NCBI GenBank assembly: GCA_037039685.1
Contig: JAWNGF010000009.1
Location: forward strand, 620,001-684,000
Source: Ceratobasidium sp. AG-K
Lineage: Eukaryota; Basidiomycota; Agaricomycetes; Cantharellales; Ceratobasidiaceae
Direction: 5' to 3'
Length of the DNA: 64,000 nucleotides
Both the position numbers and the translations under genes were made by a program. This document shows positions 50,200 to 61,700 of this stretch, one piece after another; position 1 is the stretch's first letter; the number at the start of each line of letters is the position of its first letter. Below the pieces are notes generated by a model that had not been told where the DNA came from, ran no database searches, and saw only the letters and a list, made by a program, of their open reading frames with translations.

Positions 50200-50414
50200 T
50201 TTTTATTTTATTTTATTTAAAATACATATTTAACGAGCTACATGAACACGAGGTCAACCCGCTCAGACAAAGACAGGCCGAGAAAGAAAGGCGAGAAGAG
50301 AAGACCAAACAGGAAACGCAGGCGGGAAGGTGACAGTTAAAACGTGGGTGTAAGACAGGCAGTCAAAGTAGGACTCGGGAAAGCCAAATCAGAATCGTCT
50401 ACGGAAAGCGTCCG
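50200..50414 (-). mobile_element. LINE 3' fragment with 15-bp target duplication
   Basis: Only the 3' end of a LINE inserted: the minus strand ends in an A-rich tail (TTTTTATTTTATTTTATTTA on plus at 50200), next to TTTAACGAGCTACATGAACA, shared with the 3' UTR of the LINE at 42.3 kb. A perfect duplication TCACGTGCCAGGCTC flanks it (50185-50199 and 50415-50429). It lies inside the trailing small gene of NLR gene 3. Confidence 0.88.
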
Positions 50415-50429
50415 TCACGTGCCAGGCTC

Positions 50430-51170
50430 GGTGCTCCAAGAGACGACCACTGTCCGTCTTGCCCGAGCCTGCCACCTTTCGATTTTTCTTTCCCGCCCAC
50501 CCTCCTTTTCCGCCGACTGCCCGTCGTCCGGTTTGGCCCCCGACCCGCGGGTCCTACTTGCGTCTCGGCGCCCCGGCTCACTTCCCGCCGCTCCGCTTCG
50601 GGTCTCCCATCCACCCAGATCCTGACGACGGGCCAGTCGACATTCCCCGTTCTTTCCATTGCTCCATTGCACTCAATGTGTATACAGTACTAACTTAGTA
50701 TGCATATATAATTTCGCTCCACTACAGTCCCCAGACCCGTAGCAACGCAACACGGAGTGCCGGGGGCAAAGAATTCAATTTGATCTCAGGTATGTGCCAA
50801 CCTGCTAGTTCCCCAAAATAGAAAAAAATAGAAGGAGACTCCGCCTCGCTGCTCGTAGAACACACCGAGACACTGTCGAAAAGGCAAAAAGAAGACCTGA
50901 CCGGCGACCTCTCGGTCTTCCTCGGTCCTCAAAGCGAGCCGACGGATACTGGCGAAATTGCAACTTGTCGATGAACTCAGATGGGACATACCAGCCCCAT
51001 TGGGCTTTCTCCTGATAGCACCCCCTCCCCCTCCGGCTTGGCTTCCCATTATTGTAACATCCGATAATGGGAGAATGACAAGAGTACCATTGGCGCTCGG
51101 TCCGAGAGACACTCACCCCAAAGTAGAATCGCACCTATAGTCTACAATATTTTCCCCAAACAGTGCATAC
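50430..51170. other. Spacer with remnants of the trailing small gene
   Basis: Position 50800-51175 aligns with 38200-38575 behind NLR gene 2, including the frame that reads TGDLSVFLGPQSEPTDTGE. The first 370 bp are pyrimidine-rich and show no gene. Confidence 0.4.
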
Positions 51171-51174
51171 ATAG

Positions 51175-51550
51175 CTCCTGGCTATGCGGATCTTACTACC
51201 ACCCTGGTCTGGGATGTACGTACAAGCAATACCGTTTCTAGTCTACTTCAAGTCCGCAAACAATAGATCAGTTCAGTTGTGTTCTCCTCCGATGGTGCCC
51301 GCATCGTGTCTGGGTTTCAAAGCACCGCGGTCTTGGTATAGCATGGTCAGACCAGCAGTATCATTACGGGATCACTCACAAGACACGTTCCCGCGGTGCG
51401 TTCTGTTGCAATTTCTGCCGATAACATGCGTCTCGTTCTTGGCTCGACTGTAGTGTTTAAATGTGGGACACATACACTGGCCACACTATCGTCGACCCAC
51501 TTCGAGGGCACGCGAGCAACGTCAACTCCGTTGTATTCTCCCCTGGCCAT
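51175..51550 (+). pseudogene. Decayed WD40-repeat relic
   Basis: Readable WD40 fragments with stops and frame slips: TTTLVWDVRTSNTVSSLL, SVVFSSDGARIVSGFQST, then RHVPAVRSVAISADNMRLVL and a broken WDTYTG-like end. It is related to the NLR propeller repeats but far more diverged, so it is an old fragment. It lies directly upstream of PPWD1 copy B and is absent from the equivalent place by copy A. Confidence 0.65.
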
Positions 51551-51764
51551 GTAGTGCGCGCATCCTTGCACGCTTATGCAATTGTCAAGAGTATATAACT
51601 GTACCAGTTGTTTAAATATCCTTATAAATACTCTTCTGCAGGCTTGCCGTGGCGGGCTTGTCACTCGCTCGGTGGCTGTTTCATCATCTCGCCGCATTTG
51701 ACAACCCCGCGAGTGGACCTCAGATGTTTACCGCTGCTTGACCTCTGGATCTCGACTCTTCGAC

Positions 51765-54264
51765 ATGTCCGACGACGCTCAAGACAATGTTGATGCGGCC
51801 AATCGCGAGCGACAGCGGCTCGAGGATGCTGGGGATACCCATGAGCCTACTCCCAATATTGAAGATGACGATGATGACATTGGGCCTATGCCCATGCCAG
51901 ATGGTGTACCAGGCGACGGCGCTGTGCGCAATAAGCGCAGAGGTACGCGCCTCCGTCTTCACTCTTATTTACGGGCTTACCTCGCGCGAGTACTCCCACA
52001 TGAGCGGCTCTTTCTCGACCATCTGCCGAGCGTGGACCGCTATTCCAAGAGCTTCATGCACCGTGATGTCCTCAACTATGTTATAATAACCAAGTACGAC
52101 ATCTCCGTCTCCTAGCGTTATCCTGCTTATCTGTCACGTCAAAACTGGCTTTCTGATTACAACTTCGATTGACGGACACCTTGAATTTTGGAAGAAACAA
52201 AATACCAGGATTGAATTTGTGAAGCACTACCGCGCACACTTGTCACCCATCATCGCTGCCACTGCTTCGACTGACGGAACCGTTGTTGCGAGTCTTGCAG
52301 AGGATGGAAGCGTCAAAGTGTTTGACGTTATTAATTTTGGTGCGTTTATTCACGCGTTGGCTGGGGTTTGGTACTCAAAAGTGAGTAGATGTGATCAACA
52401 TGATCAAGTTGGACTATACTCCCAAGACTGCGTGCTGGGTTCATCGCCGAGGGCAGGCTCAGGCTTTACTGGCAATGTGAGTACGCCGGTTTGACGTTGA
52501 GATGCCTCTGACCTGGGCTTTCAGTTCGGATGAGAAGTCGCCCACTATCCGTATTTACGATGGTCGAGGAGACGGCAAGCCTCTCGAAACCATTCCATCC
52601 CTTCACCGTGCCCCAGTCCATTTGATGACCGTAAGCATCCGGACTCAATCGTATCTGACGCCCAAAGTGATATTTACGCATAAAGCTAGTACACTGACGA
52701 CTATGACACTGTCGTCTCGGCCGATGAATCTGGGTTTGTCGAGTACTGGCAACCTCGAGAGCCGTACGAGCCTCCCAAGGACGTACCGGGCATGTGGGAA
52801 TTCAAAAGTAACACGGACCTCTACGAATTTAAAAAAGTATATTCAATTCCGTCTATTTTAACGCGCGAACTAACCTCCCAACAGACAAAATCAGTGCCAA
52901 CCTCGCTCACCTTTTCCCCCAACTCGTCCCACTTTGTCACTCTCTCGTCAAGCACGGACCGTCAAGTCCGAATCTTTAATACCCTCACAGGAAAGATGAC
53001 CCGCCGGTACGACGAGTCCCTCACCGCGATTCAAGAAATGCAGCAAGCCGGAACTGCCTCGCACAAACTCGATGATATGGAGTTTGGTCGACGCTTGGCA
53101 GTGGAACGTGAGATTGAAAAGGACTCGAGGGTGTTGGCGACCATATCCGCAGTCTGGGATGAGAGTGGGACGATGGTTTTGTATCCTACGTTGGTGGGAA
53201 TCAAAGGTAAGTTTTGGAATACCCTGATGATAGAGACATTGACGCTACTTTGGTAGTGGTGAATACCGTTACCAATCGCGTCGTGAGACTATTGGGCCAG
53301 GATGAAACAGGGAGATGGTTGAATTTGGCATTGTATCAAGGCGCCCCAGCAAAAAAAGGCATCACCACCATGGTATGTTGACCGGGCAATGATTGCGAAC
53401 TATCTAATATATTGCGCTAGGCAATGGCGGCGTCTGCGAATCCCATCCTCGCGAACAAAGAAGAACGCGACCCAACCCTGTTTTGTACTGCGTACAAACG
53501 GCCGCGCTTCTACATGTTCACGCGTGAAGAGCATGAGTGAGTTGCGTCTTCTTCATTTCGACTAGCCTACTCACGTCCATTTGACAGGGACAACAAGGTC
53601 TCCGGTGATCGTGACGTCTTCAACGAGAAACCCACACGCGAGGAACAAACCATTGCTTCTGCTCAACCCGTCAAGACTGCCCAGTCGTTGGGAACCACGG
53701 CGGTCATCCACACCACTATGGGCGACATTCATTGTCGCCTGTTCCCCGAGCATGCGCCCAAGACAGTGGAGAACTTCGTAGGGCATGCCAAGAGTGGGTA
53801 CTTTGAAGGCGTTATTTTCCATCGTGTCATCAAGAAATTCGTGAGTTTAGACTCGGCAAGTAGCATAAGGTGTAAGGACTGAGAAATCGATAAAGATGCT
53901 TCAAACTGGCGACCCACTTGGAGACGGCACGGGTGGAACTTCAATCTGGGGCCGGGAATTTGAAGACGAGTTCTCTCCGGCTGTTAAACACGACCGGTAT
54001 GCTTTTGATTTTCTGCTTGCCTTACTAAAACTAATCAATCCATAAAGGCCATATACTCTAAGCATGGCCAACGCCGGACCCAACACGAATGGCTCCCAGT
54101 TCTTCATCACGACTGTTGTCACGCCCTGGTTGGACAACAAACACACCGTCTTTGGACGCGTCGTGCATGGGTTAGAGGTTGTGCACGCGATTGAGAATGT
54201 CAAGGTCAACAAGGTGGACAAACCATTTGAGGACATCAAGATTATTAATGTGGACGTGGAGTAG
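51765..54264 (+). pseudogene. PPWD1-type WD40-cyclophilin, duplicate copy B with lost splice acceptor
   Basis: Nearly identical to copy A, introns included, from the second exon to past the stop. Start ATG is at 51765, stop at 54264. Small changes lie in exon 1 (VRNKRRG for VRKKRKG) and exon 3 (HLEFWKKQNTRIEF for [14 protein letters not shown]). The important change is at the intron 2 acceptor: GTCAGGACTGG in copy A is GTCAAAACTGG here (52139-52149), removing the AG. Retention leads to a stop after about eight codons (KYDISVS); the only other AG nearby (52114-52115) would leave a 22-nt intron. Exons 4-12, including the cyclophilin domain, are otherwise intact. Probably non-functional, or giving a shortened product from an internal start. 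Confidence 0.85.
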
Positions 54265-55805
54265 CCGGGGCCGGGTTTGTAACAGATCTTGTTTGCAATT
54301 TTGATGGCTCGAGGGAGGGTACAGCCCGACCAAGGCGTCACGCATACTTTCGAGTCTCAGTGCACGTAAGGTTTTGGATTCAGTTCTGCGTAAAAATACA
54401 TCATACTCTTCTGTGCCAACACACCGTCGTCACTAGGCAGAGCCTTCATGAGGAATCAGCGTCATCAACCCGTGGTGAACTATCGTCGGCGTGCCTCCTG
54501 TCGCCTCGAGCTGTGAAACCCCTGTAACAAAGTTTAAGTTAGCGGAGAGTCGTATCTCCGGTGATTGCGACCCACCTGCCCTCCTACGGCCGGGGCCCGC
54601 CCCGAGGCGAACGCACTTCCGTACGTATGGCGCCTATCGGCCATGGCGCCATGCCCGCTTCCCTTGCTCACACTCGTGCTGGTCGTCAACCTTCTGGCAT
54701 TTCTCTTGCATTGACCCTTCCAGGCATTCGTCAGGCGGGATTTGAGCCCCGAGGGGTAGTAGCTCGACCGAGAAAGTGCAGGCATGGATTTCTCGTTGGT
54801 CAGAGGAACGACCGCAAAGCCGATGACAATCATGGATGATAAGGCAGCTAATGGAAAAGCGCATGAGACAATAACCAGATAATTCATCAGTTGTTGTCGC
54901 ACGTACCTGGGACTCGCATATTAACGTGGCGGGCGGGAGGTAGAGGATAAGGGGTAGAGCTAAAACTGAAGATGCCGTGATCCAAGCTTATGTACTCGAC
55001 ATGCTTGGCTGTACGGCGCCATTTACAGCATCTCGTAACATCACATGTTGAGCCAAATAAGGCTCTAAATAAGGCAGCCTGCGTGGAGAGCACCGTAGTA
55101 AGACGGGCGCTTCTGATGGGCGGCGAGGAGCGAGTCGCCGCCACCATTGGAATTCGAATGATCGATTTGCCTCCGCACCCGCATGGGCACTTGGCAGAAG
55201 GCCGGTAGACACGGGGTTGGCTTCGGAATCGGGCCATGTTATAAATTCACCAAGGATGTAGTTCCACTCCCAACTGCAGCTGCTGTCCGGGTCACCCATA
55301 GACCCACCGTCTAGCCTAGAATACCCATCATTCATTGTACGTTCATCAATTCCCCCTAGTCTGTCTCGCTCATACCACTCAAGCCCATTATCAGGTATCA
55401 TGAAATCGCTTGCTAGCGTTGTACTCCACGTTGCAGGATTCAAGCAATCTAGGCGTGGAATTCATCGTATAAACACTGCAAAACATTTGCCTGCGTTTGA
55501 CTACTACAGTACGGACTGATGGAGATGTTCCAAACGACCGACAGCACGCCCTCTCCGGCCAATCTTCATCTGCGAGCGGACCCCCAATTCTAGTTTTTAA
55601 CCCATTCTTGGCCTTTAACCTGGACGAACTTGTTTGGTCACAGGCGACTTCCAGCCCCATTGCTATACTTCGCGCCCTCATCCACAGCTCGCAGCCTCAC
55701 CTCAACCCACCCCGAATATGTCCTTGTTCTGCCAATTGGGCCTCTCACCCCGCGCGATGAGTTATAAAATCAAGGCAAAGAGGTAGGATTCATCATCCTC
55801 GTGCG
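54265..55805. other. Intergenic DNA; duplication ends here
   Basis: Homology with copy A's downstream DNA continues to about 54624 (matching 42258), then stops. From 54625 to 55805 I see no gene; the last part should contain the promoter of the F-box-like gene. Confidence 0.5.
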
Positions 55806-57603
55806 ATGGCTACTAAAATGCCTATAGAACTCGTGTCGCAAATTCTACTCTCCGGCCAGCACTCTCCTTCACAGCTCGTCACGTACGCGAAAGTGTGCCA
55901 TCTCTGGTACCAGGTCGTCTTTCCAGCCCTCTACAACACCCTTTATTTGTCCTGGGATGCGCCTCTATTTGCGGTTCGTATTTTGGATGAAGACATCGCG
56001 CTTGCGCACAGTGCAACTAGGTCTACATTGAGCTTTGATCGAATTCCCGTACCGATTGATGGATTGCGCGTGGCCGATCACGCCCAAACTCTCATTCTGG
56101 ACAGACGCATGCAGAGAGAAGATCCTGTTCTGCTGCCGCTTGAGGACACGATAGTTCACGTGGCATTCCTCCTGTTAAAGAAGCTGAAGCGAATCGATTG
56201 GGGTTTGCCCTTTTATCCCAGGGAGATGCGGTTCTTCGATTTCCTGAGCCATCGCTGCAACAAAATTGAATATGTATCTTTTGATATAATTGACGATCCA
56301 GTGGCTCGTGCAATCCCTGATGGTAGGTATCACGTTTAGTCTTGGGGAGTAGAACTAAATTGGTGGTGTTACAGAATCCGATCTAGATGCCGTGAGTTCA
56401 GCAACCAGAAGTATGTCAGGCCTTCGCCTAACCAGTTCGGGAAGCTTTTCGCTTTTAGCCAACTTAAGCACATACGGATCAAGGATAACCGACTCCGTAA
56501 GTTCACAGTATCTGATTGATGGCTTCAGCTCACACGCATACATCTAGCATATGACCCTGAGACTAATGGTCGTGTTGCCCCCAGCCTAACAAACATGATC
56601 CTACGTTCACCAGATCTTGAACACCTTGAACTCGATCTTAGGGAAAACCCGCACGATGAGAGTTTCATGAGTGCTGGCTGGCTTGTGGAAGCTATCTCTC
56701 CGGTTCTCCAACATATATTTCCAAAACTTCGGGTGTTTAAGTTAGGCGGGACAGCAAGTATCGATTCGGAATTCTTTCTAAACTGCGAAGAGGACAACTT
56801 GATTCGGGACTTCATCTTCCGCCACCCAAATTTAACGACACTGCGGCTGCCCTGGGACTGGGAAATGAATTCTCTCATTCATAACCCTTCGCTCGCCGAT
56901 GAGGCCCAAATACTCTGTGGTGCACTACCCAACCTCCGAAGTTTTGAGGGCCCGACATACTTGGCTATGGTTATGCTTAGTATTCCACAAGTCGCCCAGA
57001 GACTAGAACATATAGGAATTCTGGACACAGCCGAGGACGAGGAATCTGATTTGGCTTTGTTTGCAACTAGCTTTCCGTACTTGCCAAACCTACGCCGGTT
57101 GGAATTTATGTCATCATATATACTAGACAACGAGTCATTCGCTGCCGTATTAAGTTGCGTTCCTAATGTAGTAGAATTGACGATCCATTGGGTGGATGGT
57201 GACCCGGTGAGTATGCATTCCAATGTCCCTATGCATGCGCTAAATTGCGGTAAAGAATGTAACTCGCGAAGCAATTACTTCACTTCCGCATCTTCATACC
57301 CTTACTCTTGGTTATAACGTCCTTCCCCATCTCGCAAATAGGCTATATCAGCAGGTCCCCAATACCCAAGAGACAGATGAGGTTTTTCAACTCGCGGTTC
57401 AGTGTCCAAGTCTCCGTTTGCTTCGAATCCTCCCCGAAGAAGCTTCAAGCGATCAGTTTGATTATCGTACGCAGTGGTCGATTGAGAGAAGTGCAAACGG
57501 GTTAACCAATATATTATTTTCAAGATTGAGAGCGTTGGGGATTGTCAAATCAGGATTGCTAGTAGATCCAGGAGTTTGTAAGCGGAGATATAATATTTCC
57601 TAG
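55806..57603 (+). CDS. F-box/leucine-rich-like protein
   Basis: Probable substrate receptor of an SCF-type ubiquitin ligase, from the large basidiomycete F-box family. Four exons join in phase: 55806-56326, 56375-56496, 56548-57198, 57272-57603, giving 541 residues. The N-terminus fits a divergent F-box: MPIELVSQILLSGQHSPSQ then VTYAKVCHLWYQVVFPALY. Later parts are LRR-like: FAFSQLKHIRIKDNRL, RSPDLEHLELDLRE, LPNLRRLEFM, VPNVVELTIHWVD, LPHLHTLTLG, CPSLRLLRILPEEA. The exon 1 donor (GGTAG|GTATC) was chosen because it alone keeps the QLKHIRIKD frame. The F-box itself is weak, so other LRR roles are possible. Confidence 0.78.
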
Positions 57604-58739
57604 TTATAGAAGTACTTGTTGTTTGTGTTGTTTGCTAGGCTAGGAAAGTATGGCGTTCGAAGCTGTGTTTTGATAGAATTAGGCATCATACATTCAGTGT
57701 ACTGTGGATTCCCTGGTGCCGCTTATATGAGATGCAAATGCCACTATTGGCCTAATTTTTGTGTCGTAAAGGGACCCACGGAGCTATACTTTCCATAGAC
57801 CTGACCACGCCCGAGGGGATGTACGGTAAATCACTCTTAAAACACTGGTTTACGCTGCAGATTTAGGGTTTGTGTGGTGAAAGTGTCAAACTTACCGTAC
57901 CTGCATTATATAAATCAAGATAGCTTGTGCACTTCTAGGCGCGTTTCGGGAGAGGCCAGACGAAGTCCTATTCTATTTTTCTATTTTGGTAAACTGGCTA
58001 GAGAGCAGCACGGGCCTGTGATGAAATCGAATGATGCACCTAGTCGTCCAGAAAGTCCGCCAAGCTATCCATCTATTATCTAAAGCTGCCAAACTGGGAT
58101 CGTTTCCCCCAGCCTCGGCGACAAGCTGTCACAAGCTCGATTCTTGTTGCTCGAGAAACGAGGTTCTTTGCCTAGCATCTTTACGGTATACCGATTCAAA
58201 AACACTTTTAGACTTACATTTTTGACTCGACGCCCGTCAGCAAAGAATAATGTTCCCCGGAGCGCTCCGTGCAATTTCCGATATTTACGGTGCCACTTTA
58301 TAGTGATTCACCCACGGATTTCACTATACATAGGCTGCCACACAGTCCAAGTGTACTAATCTCTGAGGTCGTATTTTGATGTGGAATAAGAGCGGGTCGA
58401 TCCATAAATGGCCATTGTATCTTTCCGTGCTGCTTAGCCTTCCTGTATGCATTATCCCTAGCGCACCTCACTGCTACGCTGAGTTGTGGCAATCCGGGGA
58501 CGTTCGACTGAACCCGAGTTATCGGACTTGGAAGTTCATACTTTGTAATACTGTAGGCCATGATAAACAAGGCATGTGAGTCGTGAAAAGAAATGACATG
58601 GTTATCCATACAAAATAGCACAACATATGACGCATATAGTCTACTTGTAAACCACCCACTCTCAGAGGATCCCCTGCGATATCATCGCTGTGAGCAAACG
58701 AATTGCACTATTGAATGTGTATATACCACCTACAGATGT
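57604..58739. other. Intergenic DNA between F-box gene and NLR gene 4
   Basis: Holds the downstream flank of NLR gene 4. The part at 58560-58739 is nearly the reverse complement of 49441-49620 behind NLR gene 3. No intact gene recognised. Confidence 0.5.
58055..58225 (-). pseudogene. Remnant of the small coiled-coil gene trailing NLR gene 4
   Basis: The minus strand reads TSFLEQQESSL, a stop, then QLVAEAGGNDPSLAAL, aligning with LEQQEASLRQLITEAE behind NLR gene 2. The codon for the conserved Arg has become TGA. It is a broken copy in the expected position downstream of an NLR gene. Confidence 0.6.
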
Positions 58740-61700
58740 CTACTGAGAGACGAAACACCCACGCCAGCCCTCGCCTAGTGAAAGCGACTCGTCTGTAAAG
58801 TACATCGACCCCTGAGGTCCAATCGTGAGCGTGCTGGGAAGTTGTGGAAGATAGGTGTGTAGTTCAAGAGGCACCCAGATCACGGGTGCGCCATCGAGCA
58901 TAAGCCACCCGTCGTCGTTCATCTTGGAGCGCATAACTGCCTGAGTGATGGTGCATATGTACTCTTGCCGTAGCAGTGCTGATCCAGCGATAGGGGGCGT
59001 ACCGTGCGAGGATTGGTCGACCTGCGTGCTGATAACGGTATAGGGGGCGCTAACAGTGTCTGAACGAGGAGCTGCATAGCTGTCCCACGTCGTGACGCCT
59101 GGTAAATGGTCTGAGGCAACGGCGTTGTGGTGTGCACTCCAAACTCGGATGCTCCCGTCACTATACCCGGACGCGATACGGCTACCATCGGGTGAGAAAG
59201 CAACTTTGGCGTGCGTGCACTCATGTCTCACTCGTATGCTAGCAACAATGTCGCCGGTGCACGTGTCCCACAATAGGACAGCCCCATCCTCGGAGCCGGA
59301 GGCAATTCGCTGGCCGCTGGGAGAGAACGCGATTGAGATAGACTGGTGCTGCGTGGCCTTTGAATATACTGATAGTGGTACTGTCAGAGCGTATGTCCCA
59401 TACGCGCACGGTGTGGTCCCAAGAGCCAGAGGCAACATAGAGGCCGTTGGGAGAGAAAGCAACTGATGTAACTTCTGATGTATGTCCAACGAACCGCTTG
59501 AGAGCATTGTCTCCCGCTTGTGCGCTCCATAGCATGACGACGTGGTTCTGAGAACCCGAAGCAACGTATGTGCCATCGGGGGAAAACGCGACAGATCCTA
59601 TGTATCCCATGTATCCTTGAAGTGGACCGGCGGTGACATCGCCAGTAGATGCGTTCCATACTCGAAGAACACCATGGAGAGTGCCAGACACGATACTCGC
59701 GCCGTCGGGGGAGAAAGAAACCGACAAGACTTGGTCTGGATGTATAAACGGTCCAGCGACAATGTCACCAGTGTGTGCATCCCATACCAGGATTGTCTCG
59801 TCTTCGAGACCCTGAGGCGATACGTGCGCCGTCAGGAGAGAATGCAACTGAGCGAACTTCTCCCGTGTGGCGCTTGAACGGGCCAGCAACGGCATCACCA
59901 GTGCTTGCATCCCACACAAGGATGGTGCAGTCGTGGGAACCGGAAGCGATGTAGAAACTGTTGGGGGAGAAAGCAATGGAACTTATTTTGTACGGAAATG
60001 AATGACTCTTGAAACGGGAGCTACTTGCACTCTTGCCCGCAGCCCATAGCCGGATGGTTCTGTCCATGGAGCCAGAAACGATGCGTGTACCATCCGGGGA
60101 AAACATAAGGGAGTAGATTGCCGATACATGACCCGTAAATGGTCCAGCAATCATCTCACCGCTGCCCGTGGCCCATACTATGATGGTTCTATCGATGGAC
60201 CCGGACGCAATGCACGTACCGTCAGGGGAGAAAGCGACGGAGGAGACTTGGTCTGTATGCCCTGTAAGTGGCCCAGCAACTATGTCGCCAGTCTGTGCGT
60301 CCCAGAGCAAGATCGTATGATCTTCACTGCCCGATACAATCTTCGTACCGTCTGGGGAGAACGCAATGGAGTTGATACCGCGCCTATGACCAATGAACGG
60401 ACCAGCGACTGTGTCTCCGGTGTGTACATCCCAAACTCGAATGGTTTTGTCACCAGAGCCGGAGACAACGCGCTGGCTGTCCGGGGAGAATGCAACCGCA
60501 CAAACCGCACGTGTATGTCCTCGGAATGGCCCAGAAACCACATCGCATGTACGTGCATCCCAGATTAGGAGAGTCTGGTCATCACTGCCAGATGCAATGT
60601 TCTTACCGTTAGGAGAGAACGCGACCGAGGTAATGGATTTGGTATGGCTTGTATATGGGCCCGCAATCACGTCGCCGGTATAGGTATCCCATAGTAGCAT
60701 GGTATGGTCCCAGGAGCCAGAAGCGACGCATCTGCCCTGAGGGCAAAATGCCACTGAGGACACTCCATCGGTATGCTTTTTCAGCGGCCCAACAACCGTA
60801 CTGCCGGAGTAGGCGTCCCACACTTGCACAGCCCCGCTACCAGACCCAGAAACGATGCAGGTACCGTCGGGAGAGAAAGCGACGGATGTAACATAAGATT
60901 CGGTGATCAGCCAAGTCGCTTGTGCAGACATGTTCCTGTGACTCATTGTCGTTCCATGCACTGCGAGCAACCTTTGGTACGACCCCAGTAACGAACATAG
61001 ACAAAGCTAGCCTTTGCGCAGAATGGCAGTGCAGAGATATAGAGGTGAGGTGTGCTACGATTGCACGCACTCGCTGCAAACCGAGATACGAAGTCGCGTG
61101 CGTCAACTGTATGCTCATAGGTGCTGGTTGGGGCATTGGTGTCCTGATCATGGTCACGATTAACGAATGGAGCACGTGCGTTGGACCCACCTGCAACCAC
61201 CTCTCCACTTGAGTGAGCAGGGACACGCCTACTGAGATGCGTTGCTCCAGGTTCAACACTTCCATCCAGAATAGTAGAAGATGGTCGAGAAAGTGGCTAG
61301 CTTAGTGTATAACGCCTGCGAAACACCTGTAAGTCTGAGATGGTCGCCCGAATATAGGCATGCGTAGAACAACGCGTGCGAAATGTTTGACTTGATGCGC
61401 ACTCCCAGGTCCGGCACGTCCTTGTCGAATACAAACGACGACTCAAGATCACATATGTTAAATCGCAGCTGCTCCCCCATGATGTCGAAGCACCGATGTG
61501 CCAGCCGCTCATTTTGATCGCTGGAATTGCAGTAGAAGTTCTTGGAGCGCGAACGGTCGAAAAGGTAGTCGGGAAACGACGCATGTAGCGCAGATACAAT
61601 CCTGCCCGACTCCGACACATGAAGCACAGATCGCAGCGACTCCAGGGCGAACACCACCTGAGCTTCGGAGAGATAAAGGTATGTCGCGAGGGTCGGAATA

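Noticed and set aside
49884..50333. Open frame of 149 codons behind NLR gene 3
   Set aside because: It runs from the trailing small gene in the wrong frame into antisense LINE 3' UTR sequence, so it is a chance fusion frame.
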